Positions 1 through 7,978 are shown, counted from the stretch's first letter. The stretch is DNA of 58,158 nucleotides from Youngiibacter multivorans (GCF_017873395.1 NZ_JAGGKC010000025.1:1-58158), one strand, 5' to 3'. A program made the numbers and translations. Notes: generated by a model from the sequence alone, not told the origin.

Positions 1-128
1 TGTGCCTTTCTTGTCCTGGATCAGCACACTTTCATTGTATTGCTATGGGTCTCCTTTTTCAAAGTTCAGGTTTTTTCATTACAGGAATGCTCCTTAATTT
101 GAAATCCCAGGCAGTTTCACCATGCTAA

Positions 129-167
129 GGAGTCTTTTTGTTTCCGGCCGAAAAACAAAAAGACTCC
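129..167. repeat. Perfect 15-bp inverted repeat overlapping the T-box terminator U-tract
   Basis: Arms GGAGTCTTTTTGTTT (129-143) and its exact reverse complement (153-167) flank a 9-nt loop. On the minus strand the 5' arm includes the descending arm and U-tract of the T-box terminator, so the terminator U-run can itself be paired with downstream sequence. It may act as a second terminator or as a competitor structure. Confidence 0.7.
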
Positions 168-418
168 CGCCTCATACAGAGGCGAAAGTCAAGCTTCCAC
201 GGTTCCACTCTGTTTAAGGAAAATCACAAGGATCTTCCCAAACTCATTATCGGTACGATCATACCTCAATGCTGTAACGGGCATACCCGCTGGAGTCTAC
301 TAGTCTTCGATCCAGTACTCAGAGATGCATTTCATTCCTGCTACGTATGGGATCCCTCTCAGCCATGGGGTTCCTTCTCTGTAGACATCGCCTGGAACTA
401 CTCTTCTCGTCAATGTAA
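151..418 (-). promoter_or_regulatory. T-box riboswitch leader with its terminator
   Basis: Read on the minus strand, this is a canonical T-box leader. The T-box sequence (AGAGTGGAACCGTGG, plus positions 198-212) is followed by a terminator whose arms CGCCTC/GAGGCG and GACT/AGTC lie at 162-190, with the U-tract at 151-161. Further upstream are Stem I features: a GACGAGAAGAGTAG start, an AGAGA/GGCTGAGAG region, and a specifier-like stretch GAAATGCATCTCTGAG. T-boxes bind uncharged tRNA and allow read-through into amino-acid genes. The specifier could be UGC (Cys) or AUG (Met); I cannot decide. The controlled gene lies left of the window; no start codon can be assigned in the last 120 bases. Confidence 0.88.
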
Positions 419-622
419 TCCGATTATTCTGCTCGGGATTAAATACAATTGTTACTATAAAGCAGAAGCGGAATGTTGTCAACACCATTTCAGAAAAAAA
501 CGAGATTTGAACTTACCACAATTATGCCACAGTCTTCACTGAGGTTTAGGGGTATTATTGAATCAGAGAGATGGTATAGTTTCTACAAGGGAAGCAGATA
601 GCTTCAGAAATGAAAGGGAGAG

Positions 623-1285
623 ATGATGATGAACAAGAAAGTAATTGCAGCTGCAATGGCAGCGGTGATAGGAATCGGAGCAATGGCATTCTTCGGATCG
701 AAGGCACTTGCGGCAGAAACTGAGACGGAGGTTCCACAGCAGAATCAGTTCTTAGGAAGAGGCGGATCGTTCGGTGGCGGAATGTTCGGCGGAGGCAGAA
801 TGTCTGGTGGACGTGGCATGATGGGCGGACAGGCAGGTAACTACCAGGACCTCACAGATGCTCAGGTAGCTGACCTTCAGAAAATCAGGGAAGAGATGGT
901 AGACCTCAGGGATGAGTTCTATGAAGAGACACAGGAAGTCAGGGACGCTTTGGTAGGAGCTCTTGAAGAAGCGGACAAGACTAAGATACTTGCAGCATAT
1001 CCAGATTTCAAGACACAGAAGGAAGCTAACATAGCGAAGCTGGAAGATCTTAGAAACAAGATGCATGAGATCCTTGGAACTACTGATGTAACACCAAGAG
1101 GACTTGAATTCATAGCAGAGGCTGATGCTCTTATAGTTGAACTCAAAGCTACTGATGACCAGACCGAGATAAAGAGCATAGCTGATGAAATCCTCGGACT
1201 TTTCGGCAGAGGCGGCAGGGGTGGCAGAGGCGGCTTCAGAGGAGCTGGCTGTGGATTCTACAACGCACCTGACAGCGACAGCTAG
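623..1285 (+). CDS. Secreted Met/Gly/Arg-rich protein (Spy/LTXXQ-like, uncharacterised)
   Basis: A 220-residue exported protein. It has a signal peptide (residues 1-30, cleavage after an AxA-like ALA motif), then a Gly/Met/Arg-rich segment at residues 44-70, a charged helical region at 75-190 with coiled-coil character, and a second Gly/Arg-rich tail near 193-208. The helical part recalls Spy/CpxP-type periplasmic proteins, but the match is to general character only. The ATG triplet repeats at 623, 626 and 629; GGGAG lies just upstream. It stands alone ahead of a two-component system, and the sensor's external loop is also Met/Gly/Arg-rich, so regulation by that system or shared metal binding is plausible (inference). 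Confidence 0.6.
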   Translation: MMMNKKVIAAAMAAVIGIGAMAFFGSKALAAETETEVPQQNQFLGRGGSFGGGMFGGGRMSGGRGMMGGQAGNYQDLTDAQVADLQKIREEMVDLRDEFYEETQEVRDALVGALEEADKTKILAAYPDFKTQKEANIAKLEDLRNKMHEILGTTDVTPRGLEFIAEADALIVELKATDDQTEIKSIADEILGLFGRGGRGGRGGFRGAGCGFYNAPDSDS

Positions 1286-1301
1286 AAACAAATAGCATGA
1301 C

Positions 1302-1329
1302 AAATACCTCTGGTCTCCAGGGGTATTTT
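1302..1329 (+). terminator. Rho-independent terminator after the secreted protein gene
   Basis: Stem AAATACC-T-CTGG / CCAG-G-GGTATTT with loop TCT, followed by TTTCC. It separates the secreted-protein gene from the two-component system. Confidence 0.75.
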
Positions 1330-1418
1330 CCTTATCCGGGATATTTTCAGCATCCCGGATGAAATGTTTGAAAGAATGGTTTAGAATCAAGTAAAGATGT
1401 GAAATTATGGAGGTTGAA

Positions 1419-2105
1419 ATGGGAAGACTCATATATGCCGCAGATGATGAAGAGAATATCAGGAAACTCATACAGTCATTCCTTGAGAAGGAGGGCTATG
1501 AGGTTGTAACCTTCGGCGATGGGGAAGCCCTGCTTTCAGCTTTCAGGGAGAAGCCTTCAGACCTTGTGGTGCTTGACATAATGATGCCTGGAAGGGACGG
1601 CTTTGCCATAACTCAGGAGATAAGGAGCATCAGCAGGGTGCCGATCATAATACTTACTGCCAAGACCTCGGATGCTGACTTCATAGCGGGGATAACACTA
1701 GGCAGCGATGACTACATGACCAAGCCATTCAGTCCCATGGCTCTTGTCATGAAGATCAGGGCGATGTTTAGAAGGGTGGAGCTTGACAGGGAGGACCAGG
1801 GTATCGAGCAGTCAGTCTTCCTCGACATTATGATTGAGAACCAGAAGAAGGAGGTAAAGGTAAAGGGGAAAACCGTTGACCTTGCCCCCAATGAATACAG
1901 CCTTCTCAAGTACCTTGTCGACAACCAGCACAGAGCGGTTTCAAGGGATGAGCTTCTGGATAAGGTCTGGGGTTATGCTACTGCAGTTGAGACAAGAGTG
2001 ACAGATGATACCATGAAGAGGCTCAGGAAGAAGATATCAGAAAGCGAAGCCCAGATTGAGACAGTCTGGGGATTCGGCTTCAGACTCAGAAAGAGGGATG
2101 CATGA
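1419..2105 (+). CDS. OmpR-family response regulator
   Basis: Receiver domain in the N-terminal half with acidic pair DDE near residues 8-10, phospho-acceptor Asp in VVLDIMMPG, and Thr/Lys switch residues in ILTAK and the TKPF motif. A winged-helix DNA-binding domain follows (NEYSLLKYL, RDELLDKVWG, RVTDDTMKRLRKK, VWGFGFRL). It should activate or repress promoters when phosphorylated by the adjacent histidine kinase, whose ATG overlaps its stop codon. I chose ATG 1419 because TGGAGG lies 5 nt upstream of it; an in-frame ATG at 1407 has no ribosome site. Confidence 0.93.
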   Translation: MGRLIYAADDEENIRKLIQSFLEKEGYEVVTFGDGEALLSAFREKPSDLVVLDIMMPGRDGFAITQEIRSISRVPIIILTAKTSDADFIAGITLGSDDYMTKPFSPMALVMKIRAMFRRVELDREDQGIEQSVFLDIMIENQKKEVKVKGKTVDLAPNEYSLLKYLVDNQHRAVSRDELLDKVWGYATAVETRVTDDTMKRLRKKISESEAQIETVWGFGFRLRKRDA

Positions 2106-3466
2106 TGGCTAAAAGAGGCATCAGGACAAAGATACTTGTATATTTTTCAGCTGCTATGGCGCTGGTGCTCATCATGGTCGCAGTGGCATTCGGCCTGGCC
2201 GGCCGGCAGTATTCCATCAACGAAGCCAAAAGGCAGCTTGAGGACGCATACGTGACAATATCCTCAAGGAGCGGAATGGGCATGGGTCGTGGCATGAGGT
2301 CAATGGAATATTCCATGATGATCAGGCAGGGCAATGTCCTGTCGGATGTCGATGCGATAATCGTTGATAAAGACCATAATATCGTGCAGGAAAATACACT
2401 TACGGACAGGTCTGCCCGGATTGTAGCTGAAGCAGCAAAGGATAACGGAATTTTGCTTGAAAAAAGTGAAACTACCAGGGTAGCAACTTCAGACGGGGCT
2501 TATTTCGTGAAGTCTGCGAAGCTTTCAGATACAGCGGACGAATATCTTCTCATGTACATCAGCATAGCCAAGTTCCAGGGAATAACAGACCGGTTCCAGG
2601 GGATATTAAGGCTTGTCATATTGTTTGCACTTGCTATTACAGTAGTCTTCGTGCTGTTTCTTTCAAACAGCATTGTTGAGCCAATATACAAGCTTCAGGG
2701 ACTTTCAAGGAGAATCGGGAATGGGGATTTCACCCACGAGGACTTCAATTTCAGCGAGAAGGAGCTTGCGGACCTGAACCTGAGCCTCAATGAGGCTTCA
2801 GCCAAGCTCTCAGACTATAACGAAGCCCAGAAGACATTCTTCCAGAATGTATCCCATGAGCTGAAGACTCCCCTAACATCCATCGAAGGTTATGCGGAGG
2901 GGATAAAGTACGGAGTATTCACGCCGGAAGAGGCAAGCGATGTCATTGTGGCAGAAAGCGAGAAGCTTAACAGGCTGGTGGAGGATATACTTTTCCTCTC
3001 CAAGATGGAAACTAGGGGTGAGGGGCATCAGGAAATGACCAGGAGCCTTCTTGATGACATAGTCATGGAATCCATAGAAAGGACAGCTACATTCTTCAGG
3101 AAAAGCGGCAGGGAGCTTTCGATTAACGTATTGGAGAAGGGAATGAAGGCGGATGTTGTTACCGAGGAGATTCTAAGGGCCTTGGACAATATCCTGAACA
3201 ATGCTGCCAAGTACTCAAAATCAAAGGTTCAGGTCTCCCTCACAAAGGAAGGGGACTTTGGAGCAATCAGGATCAGGGATGATGGCGACGGGATTTCAGA
3301 AAAAGACCTTCCTCACATTTTTGAAAGGTTCTACAAGGGCACTTCAGGAAGCCATGGGATTGGCCTCTCAATAGCAACCACAGCAGTAGAGAAGCACGGA
3401 GGCACCATAGAGGCGGAGAATACCGGGAATGGAGCAGTGTTCACAGTGAGGCTGCCACTAGTATAG
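2102..3466 (+). CDS. Sensor histidine kinase (two TM segments, HAMP, HisKA, HATPase)
   Basis: Order of parts: TM1 (about residues 11-32), an extracytoplasmic loop of about 135 residues, TM2 (about 168-188), HAMP, a HisKA dimerisation helix with phospho-acceptor His in FFQNVSHELKTPL, and an ATPase domain with N-box NILNNAAKYS, G1 box DDGDGI and G2 box HGIGLSIA. The start overlaps the regulator stop by 4 nt, so the two are translationally coupled. The loop begins with a Met/Gly/Arg-rich stretch (about residues 60-75) resembling the Gly/Met segment of the secreted protein upstream. The stimulus is unknown; Met-rich segments can bind Cu(I) or Ag(I), so a metal is one candidate. Confidence 0.93.
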   Translation: MMAKRGIRTKILVYFSAAMALVLIMVAVAFGLAGRQYSINEAKRQLEDAYVTISSRSGMGMGRGMRSMEYSMMIRQGNVLSDVDAIIVDKDHNIVQENTLTDRSARIVAEAAKDNGILLEKSETTRVATSDGAYFVKSAKLSDTADEYLLMYISIAKFQGITDRFQGILRLVILFALAITVVFVLFLSNSIVEPIYKLQGLSRRIGNGDFTHEDFNFSEKELADLNLSLNEASAKLSDYNEAQKTFFQNVSHELKTPLTSIEGYAEGIKYGVFTPEEASDVIVAESEKLNRLVEDILFLSKMETRGEGHQEMTRSLLDDIVMESIERTATFFRKSGRELSINVLEKGMKADVVTEEILRALDNILNNAAKYSKSKVQVSLTKEGDFGAIRIRDDGDGISEKDLPHIFERFYKGTSGSHGIGLSIATTAVEKHGGTIEAENTGNGAVFTVRLPLV

Positions 3467-3480
3467 GTCAGAGGTAAAAG

Positions 3481-3517
3481 ATTAAGGTCTGGAGATTTTT
3501 CTCCAGACCTTAATTTG
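3481..3517 (+). terminator. Strong terminator after the two-component operon
   Basis: Perfect 15-bp stem: arm ATTAAGGTCTGGAGA at 3481-3495 and its complement at 3500-3514, with a TTTT loop. Confidence 0.85.
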
Positions 3518-3521
3518 TTGC

Positions 3522-3709
3522 TGTGGACAAGCAATATGCCATCCCCAGGCTTTACCCTGTACTTGCAACAGGTTATCCACAGATACTGCACTGGTTTGCG
3601 TGGATAACTGTGGATAACTACTGAAATGGGTAGATGATTTTCTAAAAGCATTTTGAGTTTCAAACTGCTTTCCATAGGATAAAAACAGCATCTCCACAAG
3701 TTATCCACA
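3522..3709. promoter_or_regulatory. Cluster of DnaA boxes (TTATCCACA)
   Basis: Consensus DnaA boxes lie at 3573-3581 (+), 3609-3617 (-) and 3701-3709 (+). One-mismatch boxes are at 3599-3607 (-, TTATCCACG) and 3522-3530 (-, TTGTCCACA). Five sites in under 190 bp of non-coding DNA is far above chance. No dnaA or dnaN is nearby, so this looks like a DnaA-titrating or regulatory cluster, of the kind known in Bacillus, rather than oriC. No obvious AT-rich unwinding element adjoins it. Confidence 0.75.
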
Positions 3710-3762
3710 GGCAACTGTTAACAATGTTGAAAACTGAACAGATGTACTAAATATGTATATTC

Positions 3763-4485
3763 TTATGGGGTAAAGGTCTTATCCGAATCCTTAAGAAGTT
3801 CTTCAAGACCCTTGAGCTCCAGTGGTGAAAGGTTCCTCCACCTGCCTGTCTCGAGGGATCCGAGAGTAATGTTCATGATCCTTATCCTCTTCAGTGAAAC
3901 CACCCGGTAGCCCAGATATTCTGTCATCCTTCGAATTTGCCTGTTTAAGCCCTGGGTGAGGATTATCCTGAAGGTTTCACGGCCTAGCCTTTCGACAAGG
4001 CATTCCCTTGTGACTGTATCAAGGATAGGGACTCCGCCTGACATCTTTTTGAGGAATGAATCGTCATATGGCCTGTCGACCTTTACGATATATTCCTTCT
4101 CATGGTTATTCCTTGCCCTTAAGATCTTATTCACTATGTCCCCGTCATTGGTCATGAGAATAAGGCCTTCTGAATCCTTGTCCAGCCTGCCTACCGGGAA
4201 TATCCTCTCCTTGTGGTTCACGAAGTCAACAATGTTGTTCCTTGTCCTTCTGTCTGTCGTGCATTCTATGCCTCTTGGCTTGTTAAGGGCGATGTAGACC
4301 ATGGGCGGCTTCTTTGATACGGTCTTGCCATCTACAGTGATTTCGTCCTCAGCTGTCACCTTCATGCCCATGAGGGCCGGGTTGCCGTTGACCCTTACCC
4401 TTCCTGCATCTATAAGGGCATCAGCCTCCCTGCGGGAACAGAAGCCTGTATCTGATATTGCCTTGTTTAGTCTTTTTTGTTCCAT
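3763..4485 (-). CDS. rluF: RluF-type 23S rRNA pseudouridine synthase
   Basis: N-terminal S4 RNA-binding domain (KRLNKAISDTGFCSRREAD), then the RsuA/RluB/E/F catalytic fold with catalytic Asp in GRLDKDSEGL and the family motif LNRQIRRMTEYLGYRV near the C-terminus. It converts a uridine to pseudouridine in rRNA; the RluF assignment (position 2604 in E. coli) rests on the GLNRQIRRM variant and could be another RsuA-family member. I prefer ATG 4485 with a GGTGAT site; an upstream in-frame TTG at 4515 lacks one. Confidence 0.85.
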   Translation of the reverse strand: MEQKRLNKAISDTGFCSRREADALIDAGRVRVNGNPALMGMKVTAEDEITVDGKTVSKKPPMVYIALNKPRGIECTTDRRTRNNIVDFVNHKERIFPVGRLDKDSEGLILMTNDGDIVNKILRARNNHEKEYIVKVDRPYDDSFLKKMSGGVPILDTVTRECLVERLGRETFRIILTQGLNRQIRRMTEYLGYRVVSLKRIRIMNITLGSLETGRWRNLSPLELKGLEELLKDSDKTFTP

Positions 4486-4644
4486 TTGATCACCATCTAT
4501 AAATATTTTGCACAATTTAATTTATCAAAATTTAATCTTTGTACATTAGACAAATTTCATTACATAGTATACAATCATTTTAGGTGGAATGCACAATTAT
4601 TTTGGCGGCTTAAGTGTCGTCTAGGTTAAAATGGAGGGAAAAAG

Positions 4645-4875
4645 ATGGAGAAGAAGGTTGTAATATATACTTCGCAGACGTGTCCATACTGTGATCTTGC
4701 AAAGGAGTACTTCAACGAGCACGGGATATCGTACGAGGAGAAGAGCACAACTAAGCCTGAATTCAGGAAAGAGCTCATTGCACTTGGAGTTAGAAGCGTA
4801 CCGACTATTTTTGTTGATGACAAGTACATGGTAGGTTTTGAGGAAGGCGCATTCGAGGAGCTTTACAAGGGCTGA
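4645..4875 (+). CDS. Glutaredoxin-like thiol-disulfide protein (NrdH/YruB type)
   Basis: A 76-residue thioredoxin-fold protein with redox motif CPYC at residues 12-15, the cis-Pro segment VPTIFVDD near 53-60 and C-terminal VGFEEGAFEELY. Members reduce ribonucleotide reductase or other disulfides using thioredoxin reductase or low-molecular thiols. GGAGGG lies 8 nt before ATG. It is monocistronic, with its own terminator. Full length for the family. Confidence 0.88.
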   Translation: MEKKVVIYTSQTCPYCDLAKEYFNEHGISYEEKSTTKPEFRKELIALGVRSVPTIFVDDKYMVGFEEGAFEELYKG

Positions 4876-4896
4876 TCGGGTATATGTAGAAATGAC

Positions 4897-4928
4897 AAGG
4901 ACTGTCTTATTGCAAGGCAGTCCTTTAA
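4897..4928 (+). terminator. Terminator after the glutaredoxin gene
   Basis: Stem AAGGACTG / CAGTCCTT (4897-4904, 4918-4925) followed by TAATATTG; it lies between convergent genes and could serve both strands. Confidence 0.7.
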
Positions 4929-4933
4929 TATTG

Positions 4934-5938
4934 CTATTTTGTCTGCGACTGCTCAATGCTCATCAGGTTGCCCAGGTTGTTTATCTTGTACTTGAGCTGA
5001 TAGCTTAAAAGCCTGTCATGGGTCCTGCCTGATGTGAAGAAGTCAGATGGCAGGGCCTCTCCTGATATGAGGATTGTAATCTCATCGCCTTCTCTGATGT
5101 ATTCCTTGATATATGCCTGCTCGATTATCTCCCCAACAGCAGTATCTATGTCCTTCCTGTCAAAATTTGCTCCTTCAAGCATGCTTGTGCCCCAGGAGTT
5201 TTCAGCCCTTGATGCAAGCATCGTACCCAGCTCGTTGAACTGAAGCTGTACAAGTCCTCCTGCAGATATCCTGACAGTTGTCGCTATGGTCTTTGACATG
5301 TTGTATGAAATGAGAAGGAAAATCGCAAGAAGAACCGTCAGGAGAATGAGAGGTATCCTCAGATGATTCCTTGTATTTGCTATCCTTCCGGTAGTTATCT
5401 CGCCGATTCCTGAATCAGATCCTGTTATGGCGAGGAATTCTCCCTGGCTGGTCATTATCATGGTCTTGTCCTTATGCTTCTTGAGGGCTATTCCTGTGAA
5501 TATCCTCTGTTCCTTCTGGAAGCTGTCACCCTGGCCTTTTTCCGCAAACTGCAGATACCTGGTTACCAGAGGGTACTTGCCGCTGCAGAAAAGGAGAACA
5601 TAGGCGGTTAGATACCTCTCATGCTTCTGGAGGAAGAATACAGGTTCTTCTACGATTTTTGAGATCTTCTTGAAAGGAAGCTTGCGCGATGACAAAAAGT
5701 CGTTAATAAGCGCCTCTTCGGTCGATACTATCAGTGCTATGTTGAGCAGAAGGTTCCGTGTCTTCTCATCAGGTACTTCCTGGGAGAGCTTCATGAGGCT
5801 GAGCTTGTGCTGGATGAATTCCCTCTTCATGAGGGATATCTGCCGCTCCCTGCTCTCTATCTCACTCTTGTGATAGATTTCCATGGCAGGGCGTTTCAGG
5901 AATATATATTTGTCTTTTTCAAGAATCCTGCCTTTCAT
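4934..5938 (-). CDS. Fusion of a SigI C-terminal domain with an RsgI-type membrane anti-sigma factor
   Basis: Residues about 30-130 resemble the C-terminal domain of sigma-I: a conserved P-D-x-x-T-R helix, KLPFKKISKIVEEP, and the QKHERYLTAYVLLFCSGKYP signature that ends SigI proteins. Residues about 143-183 match the RsgI N-terminal fold (FTGIALKK...IMTSQGEFLAI). One TM segment follows (about 192-212), then an outer region with the RsgI pattern DRKDIDTAVGEIIEQAYIKEYI and ITILISGE. In known systems SigI and RsgI are separate, adjacent genes whose SigI-C and RsgI-N domains bind each other. Here both are in one chain without a visible sigma region 2. ATG 5938 has a GAGGTG site. No separate sigI is in the window. 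Confidence 0.65.
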   Translation of the reverse strand: MKGRILEKDKYIFLKRPAMEIYHKSEIESRERQISLMKREFIQHKLSLMKLSQEVPDEKTRNLLLNIALIVSTEEALINDFLSSRKLPFKKISKIVEEPVFFLQKHERYLTAYVLLFCSGKYPLVTRYLQFAEKGQGDSFQKEQRIFTGIALKKHKDKTMIMTSQGEFLAITGSDSGIGEITTGRIANTRNHLRIPLILLTVLLAIFLLISYNMSKTIATTVRISAGGLVQLQFNELGTMLASRAENSWGTSMLEGANFDRKDIDTAVGEIIEQAYIKEYIREGDEITILISGEALPSDFFTSGRTHDRLLSYQLKYKINNLGNLMSIEQSQTK

Positions 5939-6111
5939 CGGTCACCTCGGTGTCGTCTTAAGTATAGAGTCTGTTAGTGAAGTCTAAGTGATGCATAATT
6001 GCATACTTGCAGACTTAAGTAGATTTTATCACAATTTGATGCAATATTGGCGCAATGACATAAACATAATCATATTTTAAGATGAATACAGCGTCAGGTT
6101 CGTGATGTATA

Positions 6112-6915
6112 ATGGAATGGTCTACAGAAAGTGAAGGGAGAATCAGACTTGACATGGAAAAGGTAATGGAGAGAAAAAAGAGAAATAAGGCCTCATTGGC
6201 CATATTCAAGGTTATATTCGTTCTTATTGTGTTCGGAGCTGTGGGAGGCTACATATGGTCATCTGACTACTACAGAGCCTCAGTGACGGCTATGGAGGCC
6301 CTTGAGTCAGGAGCTGTAAATGAGAAGGGTGACATCGTGTTTGATGTGGAAGGCACTGCCAAAGGAGTAATAATATACCCGGGAGGCAAGGTTGACGAGA
6401 AGGCTTATGCACTGCTTGCAAAGAGCATCTCCGAACAGGGCTATGATGCATATGTGGCAAAGATGCCGCTGCGGCTTGCAATCCTCGGAATAGGAAGAGC
6501 GGAAAAGATTATGACCGAAAACACCGAGGTAACCGAATGGGTCATCATAGGTCATTCGCTTGGTGGTGTAGCTGCTTCAAGATTCATAGTGAGGAATCCT
6601 GAAGGTGTGAAGGGCCTTGTTCTTCTTGCCTCATATCCTGACGAAAAGACAGACCTCTCAGATATCGGAATCCCGGTTCACTCGCTTCTTGGCACAGAGG
6701 ACAGGATAGTTGACAGGGCAGCGCTTGGTGCTGCTGATTCAAGGCTTGGGGAAGGCTTAGTCAGGGTAGAGGTTCCTGGCGGCAACCACAGCTACTTCGC
6801 GAACTATGGAGTTCAGGAAGGTGACGGTGAGGCCTCCATTGGCTATGGGATGCAGCAGAGCCTTGTGATCAAGGCCGTTTCGGACATATTTGCGCCGGTG
6901 CCGTCAGGACAGTGA
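6112..6915 (+). CDS. Membrane-anchored alpha/beta hydrolase
   Basis: After a basic N-terminus there is one TM or signal anchor (about residues 30-49), then an alpha/beta-hydrolase domain facing outward. The nucleophile Ser is in GHSLGG (about residue 148), the acid is likely Asp in LGTEDRIVD, and His is in PGGNHSYF. This is the Abhydrolase_5-like arrangement in clostridial membrane-bound esterase-like proteins; the substrate is unknown. Start is uncertain: in-frame ATGs at 6112, 6154 and 6166 have only weak ribosome sites, and the TM segment is intact with any of them. Confidence 0.75.
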   Translation: MEWSTESEGRIRLDMEKVMERKKRNKASLAIFKVIFVLIVFGAVGGYIWSSDYYRASVTAMEALESGAVNEKGDIVFDVEGTAKGVIIYPGGKVDEKAYALLAKSISEQGYDAYVAKMPLRLAILGIGRAEKIMTENTEVTEWVIIGHSLGGVAASRFIVRNPEGVKGLVLLASYPDEKTDLSDIGIPVHSLLGTEDRIVDRAALGAADSRLGEGLVRVEVPGGNHSYFANYGVQEGDGEASIGYGMQQSLVIKAVSDIFAPVPSGQ

Positions 6916-6931
6916 CAATGAGACTCCTATT

Positions 6932-6982
6932 TTGTTAAAAATGATTGATGTATTGTTAAAAATGATAGTTAAATATTAACAA
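6932..6982. promoter_or_regulatory. Putative Rex operator region upstream of rex
   Basis: TTGTTAAAAATGAT occurs at 6932-6945 and again at 6953-6966, exactly 21 bp (two helical turns) apart. An inverted TTAACAA lies at 6976-6982 beside a GTTAA at 6968. TTGTTAA/TTAACAA are the half-sites of the clostridial Rex operator, though the spacing here is not the textbook one. Autoregulation of rex is the natural reading. Confidence 0.45.
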
Positions 6983-7121
6983 TGTAAGTTTTAAAGTGTT
7001 CGATAATTGGATTTTTTGTATTTATTTAAAAATCCTGAAATTTCTTTGATAAAAATGTGCACAAGTATGCAGATAATATGGTATTATATCGTTAATAAAT
7101 TATCTAACATAGGGGTGTAAG

Positions 7122-7760
7122 ATGGACAAAAAGAGAGACATATCAATGGCGGTCATAAAGAGATTGCCAAAATATTACAGACATCTGGCTGAACTTCTCA
7201 GGAACGACGTAGACAGGATATCATCAAAGGAGCTAAGCGACAAGATAGGTTTCACCGCATCACAGATAAGGCAGGATTTCAACTGCTTCGGTGGATTCGG
7301 ACAGCAGGGCTACGGATACAATGTAAAGGAGCTCTACAATGAGATAGGAAAGATCCTCGGTACTGACAAGGAATATAATACGATTATAGTCGGTGCCGGA
7401 AACATAGGTCAGGCTATAGCAAACTACTCGAGGTTCGAGAAGGTTGGTTTCAACCTGAAGGGTATCTTCGATACCAATCCCAAGCTGATAGGCGTAAGGA
7501 TAAAGGACATAGAGATCGAGGATGTTGACAACATCGATGCCTTCCTTGGCAAGAATTCGGTAGACATCGGAATTATCTGTGTGCCTGCAAACACAGCCCA
7601 GAAGATAGCCGACCTTTTTGTATCGAATGGGATAAAGGGAATCTGGAACTTTGCTCCGGTTGACCTGGATGTTCCTGAGGATGTATCGGTTGAGAATGTT
7701 CATCTCCTTGAAAGCATGCTGACGCTTGTTTATCTCATGAACGAGCAGAAGGCAAAATAA
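7122..7760 (+). CDS. rex: Redox-sensing transcriptional repressor Rex
   Basis: A 212-residue Rex: N-terminal winged helix (AVIKRLPKYYRHL, SKELSDKIGFTASQIRQDF with the diagnostic NCFGGFGQQGYGY turn) followed by a Rossmann NAD(H)-binding domain (VGAGNIGQAI) and the domain-swapped C-terminal helix. Rex binds operators when NADH/NAD+ is low and represses fermentative and redox genes. It sits alone between a Rex-like operator region and a terminator; the next genes encode NfnAB, which handles NAD(P)H and ferredoxin. GGGGTG lies before ATG 7122. Confidence 0.97.
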   Translation: MDKKRDISMAVIKRLPKYYRHLAELLRNDVDRISSKELSDKIGFTASQIRQDFNCFGGFGQQGYGYNVKELYNEIGKILGTDKEYNTIIVGAGNIGQAIANYSRFEKVGFNLKGIFDTNPKLIGVRIKDIEIEDVDNIDAFLGKNSVDIGIICVPANTAQKIADLFVSNGIKGIWNFAPVDLDVPEDVSVENVHLLESMLTLVYLMNEQKAK

Positions 7761-7776
7761 ATATTGAAGTAATGGG

Positions 7777-7812
7777 CAGGCTGGAATTGTGCGATTCCAG
7801 CCTGTCTTTTAT
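7777..7812 (+). terminator. Terminator after rex
   Basis: 11-bp stem CAGGCTGGAAT / ATTCCAGCCTG (7777-7787, 7794-7804) followed by TCTTTTAT. Confidence 0.88.
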
Positions 7813-7950
7813 CTCCAGGAAGGTGACTTTTCAGTCAGCAACCTTCCATTGTCAAGAAATTCTGCGGGAATGTAAAGTAATGAATGACAACGATTAATAA
7901 TGAAAATCAGCAAAACTGTAGTCAAAACGATAAAAAAGTCGTAAAATTTA

Positions 7951-7978
7951 TTGATAACGGGTATGCTTTGCATAATAT
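7951..7978 (+). promoter_or_regulatory. Promoter for nfnAB
   Basis: TTGATA (7951-7956), a 16-bp spacer and TAATAT (7973-7978). It lies 65 bp before the nfnA start at 8043. An upstream in-frame start at 7884 would precede this promoter, which supports the shorter gene. Confidence 0.5.

Noticed and set aside
1..120. Possible start of the T-box-controlled gene on the minus strand
   Set aside because: A GGAG is present near 48-53, but no start codon gives a frame that stays open to the window edge with good spacing.
138..542. Open frame of 134 codons on the plus strand and a 62-codon minus-strand frame at 300-488
   Set aside because: Both lie within or across the T-box leader, have no ribosome site and resemble no protein.
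752..1471. Long minus-strand open frame opposite the secreted protein gene
   Set aside because: Low-complexity shadow of a Gly-rich coding sequence; plus strand has signal peptide, ribosome site and terminator.
3522..3709. Chromosomal oriC
   Set aside because: No dnaA, dnaN, rpmH or AT-rich unwinding element nearby; kept only as a DnaA-box cluster.
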